This document shows, piece after piece, positions 8,485-17,238 of a stretch of DNA of 64,000 nt. A program made the translations under genes and the position numbers. The notes beneath the pieces were generated by a model. It saw only the letters and a list, made by a program, of their open reading frames with translations. It was not told the DNA's origin and ran no database searches. The DNA is from Allomuricauda sp. (GTDB lineage: Bacteria; Bacteroidota; Bacteroidia; Flavobacteriales; Flavobacteriaceae), in assembly GCF_013911645.1 (NCBI RefSeq), contig NZ_JACESV010000002.1, positions 372,001 to 436,000 on the forward strand, read 5' to 3'. The number at the start of each line of letters is the position of its first letter. Positions within the stretch are counted from its first letter, which is position 1.

Positions 8485-9380
8485 TGAGCAAAAGAACCCT
8501 AGCTATTTTGGCCGCTATTGGCGCCACTATAATTTACGGTATCAACCACACCTTGGCCAAAGGGGTCATGCCCACGCATGTTAAACCCTTTGGGTTTATT
8601 TTCCTCCGTGTTGGGGGAGCTGCGCTTCTTTTTTGGTTAATTTCCTTTTTTGGCCCAAAGGAAAAAATCGAGAAACGGGATTGGGGCCGCATGTTGGTTT
8701 GTGCCCTATTGGGTATGTCCATAAATATGCTTTCGTTTTTTAAAGGCCTACAACTTTCCACTCCCATCAACAGTGCTGTTCTGGTGACCATTACTCCTAT
8801 AATCGTAGTGGTTATCTCAGCCCTTTTTCTGAAAGAGAAAATTACCTTGAACAAAGGCTTAGGGATTTTTTTGGGGTTTGTAGGTGCGGTGGGGCTTATT
8901 CTTTTTGGAGCTGAGGCGCGTCAAAATGCGCCTAACATCCCTTTAGGCAACTTTTTGTTCATTATAAATGCCACTTCCTATGGTGCTTATCTAGTTGTCG
9001 TCAAAAAACTGATTGAAAAGTATCATCCTTTTACTCTAATGAAATGGTTGTTTACCATTGGAGTGGTCATTAATCTGCCATTGACACTTCCCGAAGCAAT
9101 GGAGATTCAATGGTCCGCCATGCCTCTTTGGGCTTATGGTTCTATTGCCTTTGTGGTTATCGGGACCACATTTTTGACTTATCTGTTCAATATTTTTGCG
9201 TTAACACAGCTCAAAGCTTCGTCCGTTGGGGCTTTTGTGTACATGCAACCTTTGGTTGGGATACTTTTCGCATTGTTTGCTGGCAAAGATGAATTAACCT
9301 TGGTTAAGATTACTGCAATGGCCTTTGTGTTGTTGGGCGTTTATTTGGCGAGTAAAAAACCGAAGCCCAGATTAAGCTAA
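8484..9380 (+). CDS. EamA/DMT-superfamily transporter
   Basis: 298 aa from the ATG at 8484, which overlaps the preceding stop codon. It has about ten hydrophobic helices in two EamA repeats (about residues 8-138 and 150-290). The first contains SINMLSFFKGLQLSTPINSA, and the second contains FALTQLKASSVGAFVYMQPL, the usual pseudo-symmetric signatures. It is an inner-membrane exporter or permease for small metabolites; the substrate is unknown. It is coupled to the ArsC-like gene. Confidence 0.9.
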   Translation: MSKRTLAILAAIGATIIYGINHTLAKGVMPTHVKPFGFIFLRVGGAALLFWLISFFGPKEKIEKRDWGRMLVCALLGMSINMLSFFKGLQLSTPINSAVLVTITPIIVVVISALFLKEKITLNKGLGIFLGFVGAVGLILFGAEARQNAPNIPLGNFLFIINATSYGAYLVVVKKLIEKYHPFTLMKWLFTIGVVINLPLTLPEAMEIQWSAMPLWAYGSIAFVVIGTTFLTYLFNIFALTQLKASSVGAFVYMQPLVGILFALFAGKDELTLVKITAMAFVLLGVYLASKKPKPRLS

Positions 9381-9391
9381 ATTAGTTCAAA

Positions 9392-9880
9392 CTAAGATTG
9401 AGCCACCTCCAAATCTTTCGGCACCTGCACATGCTTTCGGGTATCCGCCTTGGTCAATGTTTTAAAATCTGCTGTTTTTTCCATGGACTCAAAAGCCTTG
9501 AGAAACTTATCGGGCAATCCTGTTAGTTTCCTTTCTTTCAAATCTATCCAAGCGCCCATCATCTCACAACGTGCAAAGTTTTTGCCCTTATGGTCGTAAA
9601 AATTGTGCCGGAACTCAAAAAACATACCATCCTCGCTCATTCCTACAAACTCCAACGAAACTTTTACGGGCATGCCAGGAAATGCTTCTTTAAAATAGTA
9701 TACGTGCTCGTAAAAGACCACGGGACCAATATTATGGGCGGCCATACTCTTTTGGTTAAAGCCAAGCTGTTGCAAATAAGCCATTCGGGTATGGCTCATA
9801 AAATTGATATAAGCGGAATTCGCCAAGTGCCGATTAGCATCCGTATCGCTCCATCTGATCTCAAATTCTTTAAAAAACAT
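9392..9880 (-). CDS. Acyl-CoA thioesterase, YbgC/4HBT family
   Basis: 162 aa, a hot-dog fold. The N-terminal active-site stretch RWSDTDANRHLANSAYINF (about residues 9-27) holds the catalytic acid of the 4-hydroxybenzoyl-CoA thioesterase family. It hydrolyses acyl-CoA thioesters in the cytoplasm; chain-length preference cannot be read. It is convergent with the EamA gene, 11 bp apart. Confidence 0.87.
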   Translation of the reverse strand: MFFKEFEIRWSDTDANRHLANSAYINFMSHTRMAYLQQLGFNQKSMAAHNIGPVVFYEHVYYFKEAFPGMPVKVSLEFVGMSEDGMFFEFRHNFYDHKGKNFARCEMMGAWIDLKERKLTGLPDKFLKAFESMEKTADFKTLTKADTRKHVQVPKDLEVAQS

Positions 9881-9997
9881 AGCGGGTTATTTTGTTATGC
9901 ATGCATAATAATTGTAAAAATACCATAGTTTTGATAACTGATTCCAATACGGAAGAAGAATTGTTCCTATTTTTAAACATAGTTTAACACATAATCC

Positions 9998-10975
9998 ATG
10001 AGCCAAAAAGCTGAATTCATCAAAAATCTATCACTTCCTGTAATTGCCGCACCCATGTTCTTGATTTCGGGACCAAAATTGGTGGTGGAATGTTGCAAAA
10101 ATGGAATAGTGGGCACCTTTCCCGCATTAAATCAGCGTACAAGCGAAGGTTTTGAGGAATGGCTCATCCAAATAAAATCCAAACTAAAAACATTTGAAGA
10201 GGAAACAGGTAAAAAAGCGGCTCCTTTTGGTGTCAATCTTGTGGTACACCCTACAAACCCGAGATTGGAGGCGGATGTTAAACTCTGTATAAAGCACAAA
10301 GTACCATTGGTAATCACTTCCTTAGGTGCTGTGAGCCAAGTGGTGGATGCCATTCACAGTTATGGTGGCTTGGTTTTTCACGATATCATTAAAAAACGTC
10401 ATGCGGAAAAAGCGGCCGAAGCAGGCGTGGACGGACTTGTTTTGGTGTCAGCCGGAGCAGGCGGGCACGGTGGTACCATAAACCCAATGAGTTTGATAGC
10501 GGAAGTAAAGAAATTCTTTGACAAGACCATTATTCTGTCCGGATGCATCAGTACGGGACGAGATGTTGCTTCTGCCATGCAAATGGGAGCTGACCTGGCC
10601 TACATGGGCACCCGTTTCATCAACACGGAAGAAAGCAAGGCTACAGAAGAATATCGAAAAATGATCATCGATGCCGGCGCCAGCGATGTTGTTTACACTG
10701 CTGCCATTTCGGGCGTTCACGCCAATTTCTTGGCCGCTAGTTTGCAAGCAGCAGGCATCTCAGAAGAAGATTTGAAAAAAGATACGAAGGTTGATTTTGG
10801 CAAAGAACTGGATACCGAAGCCAAAGCATGGAAAACGATTTGGTCTGCCGGACAAGGGGTAACGACCATAGACAATGTATTGCCCGTATCAAAACTCGTT
10901 GCAAACTTGAAAGGCGAATTTAAAACAGCCGTTGAAGAACAAGCAAGCATTTTAAAAACCTTCCCGAAAGAGTAA
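9998..10975 (+). CDS. Nitronate monooxygenase-type flavin oxidoreductase
   Basis: 325 aa, a TIM-barrel FMN protein of the NMO/2-nitropropane dioxygenase family. It opens with LPVIAAPMFLISGP (N-terminal FMN-binding strand). It has SAGAGGHGGTINP near residues 152-164 and GADLAYMGTRFINTEES near 203-219 (phosphate-binding loop). Members oxidise alkyl nitronates such as propionate-3-nitronate or reduce quinones with NADH. The gene stands alone. The 160-bp gap after it holds several small palindromes. Confidence 0.88.
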   Translation: MSQKAEFIKNLSLPVIAAPMFLISGPKLVVECCKNGIVGTFPALNQRTSEGFEEWLIQIKSKLKTFEEETGKKAAPFGVNLVVHPTNPRLEADVKLCIKHKVPLVITSLGAVSQVVDAIHSYGGLVFHDIIKKRHAEKAAEAGVDGLVLVSAGAGGHGGTINPMSLIAEVKKFFDKTIILSGCISTGRDVASAMQMGADLAYMGTRFINTEESKATEEYRKMIIDAGASDVVYTAAISGVHANFLAASLQAAGISEEDLKKDTKVDFGKELDTEAKAWKTIWSAGQGVTTIDNVLPVSKLVANLKGEFKTAVEEQASILKTFPKE

Positions 10976-10990
10976 ACTGCCCCGGGGCTA

Positions 10991-11109
10991 GCCTGTCTGC
11001 CGACAAAGGCAGGCCCACGAGGCATTGATAGGGAAACATATTTTGATTTCGAGGCAAGCCTCGGAGCAACTTGCCTAACGGCAGTCAGGTTCAAATCTCG
11101 ATTATCGAG
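10991..11109. repeat. Palindrome-rich intergenic repeat
   Basis: Three short inverted repeats: gcctg...caggc (10991-11014), ggcaag...cttgcc (11053-11075, containing gaggc-aa-gcctc), and ctcgat-t-atcgag (11097-11109). The last is followed by taattttt and may act as a weak terminator for the flavin oxidoreductase gene. The segment resembles recurring flavobacterial intergenic repeats; no coding potential is seen. Confidence 0.5.
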
Positions 11110-11134
11110 TAATTTTTAAACTAAAATTGTACCA

Positions 11135-12094
11135 ATGCCCCAAGTCAATTCCGATTACACTCCGCCTTTTCTGTTTAAAAATGGTCATTTTGCCACCATT
11201 TACTCAGGCATTATCCGTTCGGTAAACGGCGTGGTCCAAAAAAGGGAAAAACTCACCCTTTCCGATGGGGACTTTTTGGATTTGGACTGGAGTGATTCTC
11301 AAATGCCGACCCAAAAATTAGTGGTCCTTCTCCATGGGTTGGAAGGAGATGCGCAACGACCCTATATTACCGGAAGCGCCAAAATACTCAACCAAAATGG
11401 GTACGACACCTGCGCCGTAAATTACCGCGGTTGCAGTGGCGAGCCCAACAAAATGTACCGTTCCTATCATTCCGGGGCAACTGAAGATTTAATCGAGGTG
11501 CTCGACCATATCCTAAATACAAGGGATTACTCCGAAATTTACTTGAAGGGTTTTAGTTTGGGAGGAAACCTACTGCTTAAATATTTGGGGGAAGAAAACG
11601 ATGTTCCAAGGGAACTGAAAGGTGCTGTTGCGGTATCCGTACCCTGTAATCTTCACGATTCTTGCCAGCAATTGCTCAGTCGAAAAAATATTCTCTACGC
11701 CATCCGCTTCAAAGGAAATTTATTGGGCAAGCTCAGGCAAAAGCAACAAATGTTTCCCGAAAAAATAAGCGAAGCCGACATCAAAAAAATTAAGACTTTA
11801 AAAGATTTTGATGACATCTACACCAGTAAGGCGCACAATTTTAAGGATGCCTTGGATTATTACCACAAATGCAGTTCCCTTCAATTTTTGCCGAACATCA
11901 AAGTCCCGAGTTTGATCATTAATGCAAAAAACGACTCTTTTTTGGGACCGGAATGCTATCCGATCAAAGAAACCGAAAACAACCATTCACTTTATTTGGA
12001 AACCCCAACCTATGGTGGACATGTTGGTTTTTGGGGCAAAAAAAACATCACCTACACCGAAAAAAGAGCTTTGGATTTCTTTAATTCTATCTAA
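11135..12094 (+). CDS. Alpha/beta hydrolase, YheT family
   Basis: 319 aa. The opening YTPPFLFKNGHFATIY is the YheT (UPF0017) signature. The oxyanion region reads LLHGLEGDAQRPYITG (about 65-80), and the nucleophile elbow is GFSLGG with Ser-141. An acid in NAKNDSFLGP and a histidine in YGGHVGFWG near the C-terminus complete the triad. It is probably a cytoplasmic or membrane-associated esterase of unknown substrate. It is monocistronic. Confidence 0.9.
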   Translation: MPQVNSDYTPPFLFKNGHFATIYSGIIRSVNGVVQKREKLTLSDGDFLDLDWSDSQMPTQKLVVLLHGLEGDAQRPYITGSAKILNQNGYDTCAVNYRGCSGEPNKMYRSYHSGATEDLIEVLDHILNTRDYSEIYLKGFSLGGNLLLKYLGEENDVPRELKGAVAVSVPCNLHDSCQQLLSRKNILYAIRFKGNLLGKLRQKQQMFPEKISEADIKKIKTLKDFDDIYTSKAHNFKDALDYYHKCSSLQFLPNIKVPSLIINAKNDSFLGPECYPIKETENNHSLYLETPTYGGHVGFWGKKNITYTEKRALDFFNSI

Positions 12095-12211
12095 CTACAA
12101 CGTTTTCTGATCTTATATTGTGATGATCAACACAGAAATGCCCATAATATTATTGGCTAATTACCTATCTTAGTGCCTACGTTTACACAAACAAAATTCA
12201 ATAGAATCAGA

Positions 12212-12691
12212 ATGAAAAAAATTGTAATGTTCTTGGCCTTGGGTGCCTTGATAATGAGCTGCGGCGGAAAAAAAGAAGAAAAAAAAGATGGTTTTGAGGT
12301 GAGCCGTACCAAAACTGAAGAAAAAAAAGCTGAAGAAAAAGAAGGTGTCCCCGTTGATTTGGACAACAAAGGAATTGGACCCATAACCAATTTGGAATTC
12401 CCCGATGAAATCAATGATGAAATGGCTGCGCGCGGAAAAGCTAAATTCGATGCCATTTGTGTGGCTTGCCATATGATCGATAAACGCATGATCGGGCCTG
12501 CCCTAAAAGGAGTTTACGACAGAAGAAGCCCTGAATGGGTAATGAACATGATTCTAAACCCTGATGGGATGCTGAAAGAAGACCCTATTGCAAAAGCTTT
12601 GTTGAAAGAATACAACAATGCGATAATGCTTAATCAAAACCTAACTGAGGACGAGGCGAGAGATATTGCAGAGTACTTAAGAACGCTCTAA
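12212..12691 (+). CDS. Class I cytochrome c lipoprotein
   Basis: 159 aa from the ATG at 12212, chosen because MKKIVMFLALG starts a lipoprotein signal with Cys-17 (LIMSC). A Lys/Glu-rich linker (residues about 18-55) leads to one haem-binding CVACH, a downstream IGPALKGVYDRR, and distal methionines in NMILNPDGML or NNAIMLNQ. It is anchored in the periplasm facing the respiratory chain as a single-haem electron carrier. A strong terminator follows. No oxidase or c-type assembly genes are adjacent. Confidence 0.88.
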   Translation: MKKIVMFLALGALIMSCGGKKEEKKDGFEVSRTKTEEKKAEEKEGVPVDLDNKGIGPITNLEFPDEINDEMAARGKAKFDAICVACHMIDKRMIGPALKGVYDRRSPEWVMNMILNPDGMLKEDPIAKALLKEYNNAIMLNQNLTEDEARDIAEYLRTL

Positions 12692-12712
12692 CAAACCAAC
12701 CTAATTATATAG

Positions 12713-12751
12713 AAAAGCTGCTGTTTTGCGATAAAACAGCAGCTTTTTTTT
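12713..12751 (+). terminator. Intrinsic terminator after cytochrome c gene
   Basis: Perfect 15-bp stem (aaaagctgctgtttt / aaaacagcagctttt) with a 5-nt gcgat loop, then further T, 21 bp after the cytochrome stop codon. Confidence 0.92.
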
Positions 12752-12774
12752 ATCTTAATAAAAACTTTTAGGCC

Positions 12775-13482
12775 ATGAAAAAATCAATATTGCTTGCTGT
12801 TTCTTTATTAATCGCCCCTCTTGCACATGCACAGGACTTGCATGGTGCATGGACCACAACAGAATCTGACAATACGGGAGACCAAACGGAACACACCCTT
12901 ATTTTTGCGGGTACTTTTTTTTCGGAGGCCATTTTTGGAAAAACCCACGGAAAATTTATAGGCACCAAAGGGGGCAGTTACACCTTGAATGACGGAATCC
13001 TTGACCTTACCTACGAGTTTGCCAACCAAGACCCAAACTTGGTCGGGGAAACCAGATCCATTTCATACACCTTAAAAAACAACATCCTAGAAATGGGCGG
13101 ATTGACTTGGACCCGAATTGACGACGGAACCCCAGGCGACCTGTTCGGGGCATGGCTGATATCCGGCAGAAAACGCGATGGTGAAATTGTAAAGCGCGAT
13201 ACCTCGGGGCCACGAAAAACCATGAAGATATTGTCCGGCACCCGTTTTCAATGGATTGCATTTAACACGGAAACCAAACAATTTATGGGAACAGGTGGCG
13301 GCACCTATACCACTATTAATGGCAAATACACCGAAAACATAGGCTTTTTTTCCAGAGATGATTCGAGGGTCGGTGCAAGTTTAGAGTTCAACTACGAACT
13401 GAAGGACGGCGATTGGCACCATTCTGGACTCAGCAGTAAAGGACAACCCATTTATGAGGTTTGGAGCCATAGAAGGCTATAA
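12775..13482 (+). CDS. Secreted protein with two tandem lipocalin-like domains
   Basis: 235 aa with a signal peptide (cleavage after AHAQ, residue 20). The mature part is an internal duplication. Residues 22-118 and 127-235 each start with L.GAW, pass through KFIGTKGGSYT or QFMGTGGGTYT, and end in a beta-rich E.GG/SS.W or VW segment. This resembles small lipocalin-like or calycin domains of Bacteroidota 'membrane or secreted' proteins. No catalytic residues are recognisable and I do not assign a function. It follows the cytochrome terminator, so it has its own promoter. Confidence 0.75.
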   Translation: MKKSILLAVSLLIAPLAHAQDLHGAWTTTESDNTGDQTEHTLIFAGTFFSEAIFGKTHGKFIGTKGGSYTLNDGILDLTYEFANQDPNLVGETRSISYTLKNNILEMGGLTWTRIDDGTPGDLFGAWLISGRKRDGEIVKRDTSGPRKTMKILSGTRFQWIAFNTETKQFMGTGGGTYTTINGKYTENIGFFSRDDSRVGASLEFNYELKDGDWHHSGLSSKGQPIYEVWSHRRL

Positions 13483-13494
13483 GTTATACGTTTG
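13460..13494 (+). promoter_or_regulatory. Candidate Bacteroidota promoter for the RibD/DHFR-like gene
   Basis: TTTG at 13460-13463 and TACGTTTG at 13487-13494 (TAnnTTTG) are separated by 23 bp, and the ATG is 22 bp further on. It overlaps the end of the preceding gene. Confidence 0.5.
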
Positions 13495-13516
13495 ATAATC
13501 ATTTTGAGAAAATACC

Positions 13517-14068
13517 ATGAGAAAGATTGTTGCAGCATTGAATATGACAATTGACGGGATATGCGACCATACTGCTGGAATACCCGATAAGGAAATACAT
13601 CAACATTATACGGAATTATTAGGTCAGGGAGACGCGATTTTATATGGCAGAACTACGTATCAACTTATGGAATTTTGGCAGACGTTTTTAGAAAATCCCT
13701 CCGAAGAAAAATCAATGAACGACTTTGCTATGGCTATAGACAAAATTCCTAAAATAGTTTTTTCCCGCACGATTAAAAATGTAGCATGGGAAAGTGCAAC
13801 AATAGCAAAACGAGACTTAAAAAATGAAGTTATAGAACTCAAGCATCGACCGGGTAAAGATATTTTTGTCGGTAGTCGCAGTTTAATCATACAACTGATA
13901 AAGCTCAAATTGATCGATGAACTCCAACTTTGCATTCATCCAATGGTTGAAGGAAAAGGCTTGCCATTGTTTGAAAACTTAAACGACAGGACTATTTTTA
14001 AGCTTGTTAAGAATAAAACCTTTAAGAGTGGGGCTATAATTCTATATTATCAACCAAAAAACGAATGA
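13517..14068 (+). CDS. Dihydrofolate reductase-like (RibD C-terminal domain) protein
   Basis: 183 aa. It starts MRKIVAALNMTIDG, continues with GDAILYGRTTYQLME (about 38-52) and KDIFVGSRSLIIQLIKLKLIDEL (about 113-136), and ends in a PMVEGKGLPLFE segment. This is the RibD-C/DHFR-like fold often annotated as dihydrofolate reductase family protein. NADPH-dependent reduction of an unknown substrate is likely; true DHFR activity is doubtful. By eye the gene is more A+T-rich than its neighbours, and the 9-mer gttatacgt flanks it on both sides (13483 and 14086), a possible sign of acquisition. Confidence 0.83.
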   Translation: MRKIVAALNMTIDGICDHTAGIPDKEIHQHYTELLGQGDAILYGRTTYQLMEFWQTFLENPSEEKSMNDFAMAIDKIPKIVFSRTIKNVAWESATIAKRDLKNEVIELKHRPGKDIFVGSRSLIIQLIKLKLIDELQLCIHPMVEGKGLPLFENLNDRTIFKLVKNKTFKSGAIILYYQPKNE

Positions 14069-14249
14069 CAAAGAAAACAAAGACGGTTATACGTAATTGT
14101 TTCTGCCCGTTTACTCCGAAAATTCCTGCCACCGCTCGGCCAATACTGCAAATGAAACAACGCTCCGAGCCGTTTTACCCAACAGAATAGATGCTTACAA
14201 GCAATATTTTTAGTATTTTACTGACACATTAACCACTCATTTCTGTAAA

Positions 14250-14669
14250 ATGAAATTATCAGTCATCCTCTTTTTTACTACTGTTCTACTGGCTGAATCC
14301 TGCGGTGGACCAAAATCCAATGAAGAAGCATTGTACGGTCCCACTTGGGAGCTCGAATATATTTCTGGGCCACGGATTGCTTTTGATGGTCTTTTCCCGG
14401 AAAAAAAACCACAAATAACCTTTAACAAAAAATCCGGTAAAGTATCCGGCACGGATAGTTGCAATGGATATGCTGCAGATTATATGCTGGAGGGCAGCTC
14501 CATCTCTTTCGGAGAGCCAGGACCAACCACCATGATGTTCTGTGGGGGCAGCGAACGCCAATTCTTGGAAATGATGAAAAAAATAGATGGCTACTCCTTT
14601 GAAGACGGCAAACTCAACCTATTAATGGGCGAAGTGCCCATGATGCGCTTCAAAAAAGTTAAACCATGA
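14250..14669 (+). CDS. META-domain lipoprotein
   Basis: 139 aa. The lipoprotein signal ends at Cys-18 (LLAESC). The mature part is a META/HslJ-like domain: GPTWELEYISG (about 30-40), KVSGTDSCNGYAADY (about 64-78), GPTTMMFC and FLEMMKKIDGY. META domains are small envelope beta domains found in heat-inducible or novobiocin-resistance proteins; the role here is unknown. It overlaps the next gene by four bases (ATGA), and that neighbour also ends in a META domain. Confidence 0.85.
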   Translation: MKLSVILFFTTVLLAESCGGPKSNEEALYGPTWELEYISGPRIAFDGLFPEKKPQITFNKKSGKVSGTDSCNGYAADYMLEGSSISFGEPGPTTMMFCGGSERQFLEMMKKIDGYSFEDGKLNLLMGEVPMMRFKKVKP

Positions 14670-15490
14670 GAAAAATACTCATTCCAATCTGCGCTTTGTT
14701 TTTGTTTTCCAACTGTATTGAAAAGAAAAAACAAGAAACTTCCGAACCTGAATCATTAGAAATGGAAACAAAGGACACGGTTCAAGTGAAGGAACAAATC
14801 CGGCAAATGGAACCTATTACCATAAAAATTGATGGAAGCTATTTTAAGGCCACTGGAACCGAACCTTTTTGGGGGCTCAAAATTTATGATGATAAAATTG
14901 AGCTTCAGACCATGGAGGACACTATTGTAACACCTCCATCGGAAGCGATTAAGGCACAAGATGCCAATATTAAAATGTTCCGTATTAAAACTGAGGCTAC
15001 CCAAATGGACATTATTATTTCGAACAAGGAATGCATCAATGCCATGTCGGGAGAGGTTTTTCCCTATACCGTAACCGCTTCGTATAAAAATACAGACGGA
15101 GACGAAACGCGTGTTCTGGAGGGCTGTGGGTCGTACATAACGGACTATAGGCTTCACGATATTTGGGTTTTGGAAGAAATGCAAGGAGCACCCATATCCA
15201 AAAAGGATTTTAACGGGAACGATGTTCCCAATATGGAAATCAACATCAACAACAATAGATTTTCAGGTTTTTCTGGCTGTAATAGGATGACCGGCAGTAT
15301 TTTTTACGAAAAAGATGTGCTACGCTTTACCCAAGTAGCCTCCACCCGAATGGCCTGCCCGAATATGGAAAAGGAATCCGAGTTTTTAAAGGCATTACGG
15401 CGCAGTACCAAACACAAAGTGGAAAACAACAGATTGTACCTATCCAATGGTTCCAAAGAAAATCTTCTTGTGTTTAAAAAAATAGACTGA
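14666..15490 (+). CDS. Two-domain lipoprotein: COG3650-like plus META
   Basis: 274 aa. Lipobox Cys is near residue 17 (FLFSNC). Residues about 50-155 form a COG3650-like domain with the marker FKATGTEPFWGLKIYDD and a later CGSY. Residues about 163-274 form a META domain with HDIWVLEEMQG, FSGFSGCNRMTGS and TRMACPNMEKE. It is likely anchored to the outer membrane. The start overlaps the preceding META gene and the next start lies two bases after its stop, so the three genes form one operon of exported proteins. Function unknown. Confidence 0.85.
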   Translation: MRKILIPICALFLFSNCIEKKKQETSEPESLEMETKDTVQVKEQIRQMEPITIKIDGSYFKATGTEPFWGLKIYDDKIELQTMEDTIVTPPSEAIKAQDANIKMFRIKTEATQMDIIISNKECINAMSGEVFPYTVTASYKNTDGDETRVLEGCGSYITDYRLHDIWVLEEMQGAPISKKDFNGNDVPNMEININNNRFSGFSGCNRMTGSIFYEKDVLRFTQVASTRMACPNMEKESEFLKALRRSTKHKVENNRLYLSNGSKENLLVFKKID

Positions 15491-15492
15491 TC

Positions 15493-16098
15493 ATGAAAAA
15501 TGGTTTCCACTATCAATTTGCCACCATTCTCTTTATCTTGATGGCCTATTCAAACCTTCAAGCACAAGCAATGGAACTACCTTACAAAGAAATCCCTGCC
15601 TATCCCCCAGATTATGCTTCGGGCAATGTGGTGTCCCGAATGATTGATGGATTGGGATACCGGTATTATTGGGCCACGGAAGGTTTAACGCAAAAAAATC
15701 TTGACTATAAACCTTCGGAAGATGGGCGTACCGTTATGGAAACCTTGGAACATATCCATACAATGTCCAACAATATTTTATTGGCACCTGACGCAAAACC
15801 GTTTGAGCGCCCCAAGAATCCTCCAAAATACTCCTACAAAGAGCTTCGCGCTCTCACCCTGCAAAACTTAAATGCTGCGAGCAACAAGGTGTTGGGCAAA
15901 AGCCCCGAAGAAATGGAGCATTTTAAAGTGATTTTTAAACAAGGGGAGAGGGTATCGGAATTTCCGTATTGGAACATGATCAATGGTATGATTGCAGATT
16001 GCATTCAACACACTGGGCAAATTGTTTTGATGCGAAGGGCAAGTGGAAACCCACAAAACCCAAACGTAAATGTGTTTTTGGGAAAAACCAGAGAATAA
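15493..16098 (+). CDS. Exported DinB-superfamily protein
   Basis: 201 aa with a signal peptide (about residues 1-26, ending LQAQA), unusual for a DinB-like fold. The bundle carries histidines in TLEHIHTMSNN (about 84-94) and DCIQHTGQIVLMRR (about 172-185), which fit the three-histidine metal site. It is probably a periplasmic metal-binding bundle; no activity can be named. It is the third gene of the META operon and is followed by a strong stem-loop. Confidence 0.8.
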   Translation: MKNGFHYQFATILFILMAYSNLQAQAMELPYKEIPAYPPDYASGNVVSRMIDGLGYRYYWATEGLTQKNLDYKPSEDGRTVMETLEHIHTMSNNILLAPDAKPFERPKNPPKYSYKELRALTLQNLNAASNKVLGKSPEEMEHFKVIFKQGERVSEFPYWNMINGMIADCIQHTGQIVLMRRASGNPQNPNVNVFLGKTRE

Positions 16099-16100
16099 AA

Positions 16101-16138
16101 AAGAACCGCCCCAAGTTTAAATACTGGGGGCGGTTCTT
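16101..16138. terminator. Stem-loop terminator between convergent genes
   Basis: Perfect 12-bp stem (aagaaccgcccc / ggggcggttctt) with a 14-nt loop. An A-run precedes it, so on the minus strand a T-run follows the hairpin, which best serves the minus-strand gene at 16194-17114. It lies immediately after the DinB-like stop codon. Confidence 0.75.
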
Positions 16139-16193
16139 AACTAAATAACCAACCAAAAAACTTATTTGTAAAGTCGAACAATATTGTTTTTCC

Positions 16194-17114
16194 TTACATA
16201 TTTCGTTGACGGGTAACGTTCATTGTTGGATTTTTGGTTTTTGAACGTTTTTTGCCCGTTACATCACTCGATTTCAAATATTGAATGTATCCTCTTCCTG
16301 TGAATTCATAAACCGTTCCGCTGGATACGTGGTACAACTCTATGGTACTATCATTGATAACGTACAACTCAAAATAATCATTGCCCAAGAAGTCATAATC
16401 GAGTGTTAAAGTTTTCAATGAGGCATCGTTAGCCACATCATACACTTCATAACCTCCTTCATAATCCCATTGTATATTGGTAAGTGGAATTCCTTGTGCA
16501 TCTACGGATGACCTGAAAATCCTTCCTCCATCAGCAAAAAATTGTAGGTAGTTTTCCTCATCAAACTCGTTTAAGGCACCAACTTCGCTGGTATATGTTT
16601 TTTCCCAAACTTGATATTCCTGCAAAAAGTAGTGGATGTTATCGTAGAACACCATATCGTAATCAAAGTTGTTTCTTTGGTAACCTTCCAAAATGTAGGA
16701 CGTATCCGAACGTGGGTCGTAAAACTCCAATGTGTTGTTGTCCAAGGCGAATATCTCCATCAACCAAAGACCGTCCACATCGTGGTCTATTTCCACCTGA
16801 CCGCTGTAGGTGGCGTACGCACCCACATCAATACCCAATCCGTTGCCTGTTTTTCCCAAGCCAGAAAGGTTATTGTTGGCATAAACGATTCCCCTATCAA
16901 AAGAAATGGTGAAAGCACGTTGCAAAAAGGGAACTTCTCCATTTCCACGGGTTTCGTTGATATCCACATACCAAAGATCATGCGATTCCAAAACCAAGGC
17001 GGTATTGACTGGTGGTTCCGTGATCAAATCATCCTCCACAATAACCTCGGTGTAGCAAGAACTGGTCAAAAGACCTATGAATAAAATTCCAAAGAGTAGT
17101 TTTCTATTTTCCAT
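16194..17114 (-). CDS. Flavobacterial lipoprotein of unknown function
   Basis: 306 aa from the ATG at 17114, giving MENRKLLFGI with lipobox Cys-20 (LTSSC). The longer frame to 17189 lacks signal character. The mature protein is acidic and aromatic-rich with paired repeats. Two segments have a [WD]..[FY]YEVY..TLEFYDP-like pattern (about 125-160 and 250-290), ending in SGTVYEFTGRGYI, which suggests a beta-sandwich or propeller. Homologues in this family are often mislabelled as nicotinic acid mononucleotide adenylyltransferase; I see no nucleotidyltransferase HxGH motif. Surface or periplasmic lipoprotein, role unknown. Confidence 0.7.
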   Translation of the reverse strand: MENRKLLFGILFIGLLTSSCYTEVIVEDDLITEPPVNTALVLESHDLWYVDINETRGNGEVPFLQRAFTISFDRGIVYANNNLSGLGKTGNGLGIDVGAYATYSGQVEIDHDVDGLWLMEIFALDNNTLEFYDPRSDTSYILEGYQRNNFDYDMVFYDNIHYFLQEYQVWEKTYTSEVGALNEFDEENYLQFFADGGRIFRSSVDAQGIPLTNIQWDYEGGYEVYDVANDASLKTLTLDYDFLGNDYFELYVINDSTIELYHVSSGTVYEFTGRGYIQYLKSSDVTGKKRSKTKNPTMNVTRQRNM

Positions 17115-17238
17115 AATCGAGGTTTTAAAGTTCTCTTTATATAGACCAAGCACTATGCCAAATTCTTTAACTATTTGATAATCAAACAAAAAAAGGCTGA
17201 TGATTTTATTTTTTAGCTTTACACTCTAATTTAAATGC

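Noticed and set aside
13483-14094. Integron attC sites around the RibD/DHFR-like gene
   Set aside because: The flanking gttatacgt repeats lack the paired inverted core (GTATAAC-type) and no integrase is present.
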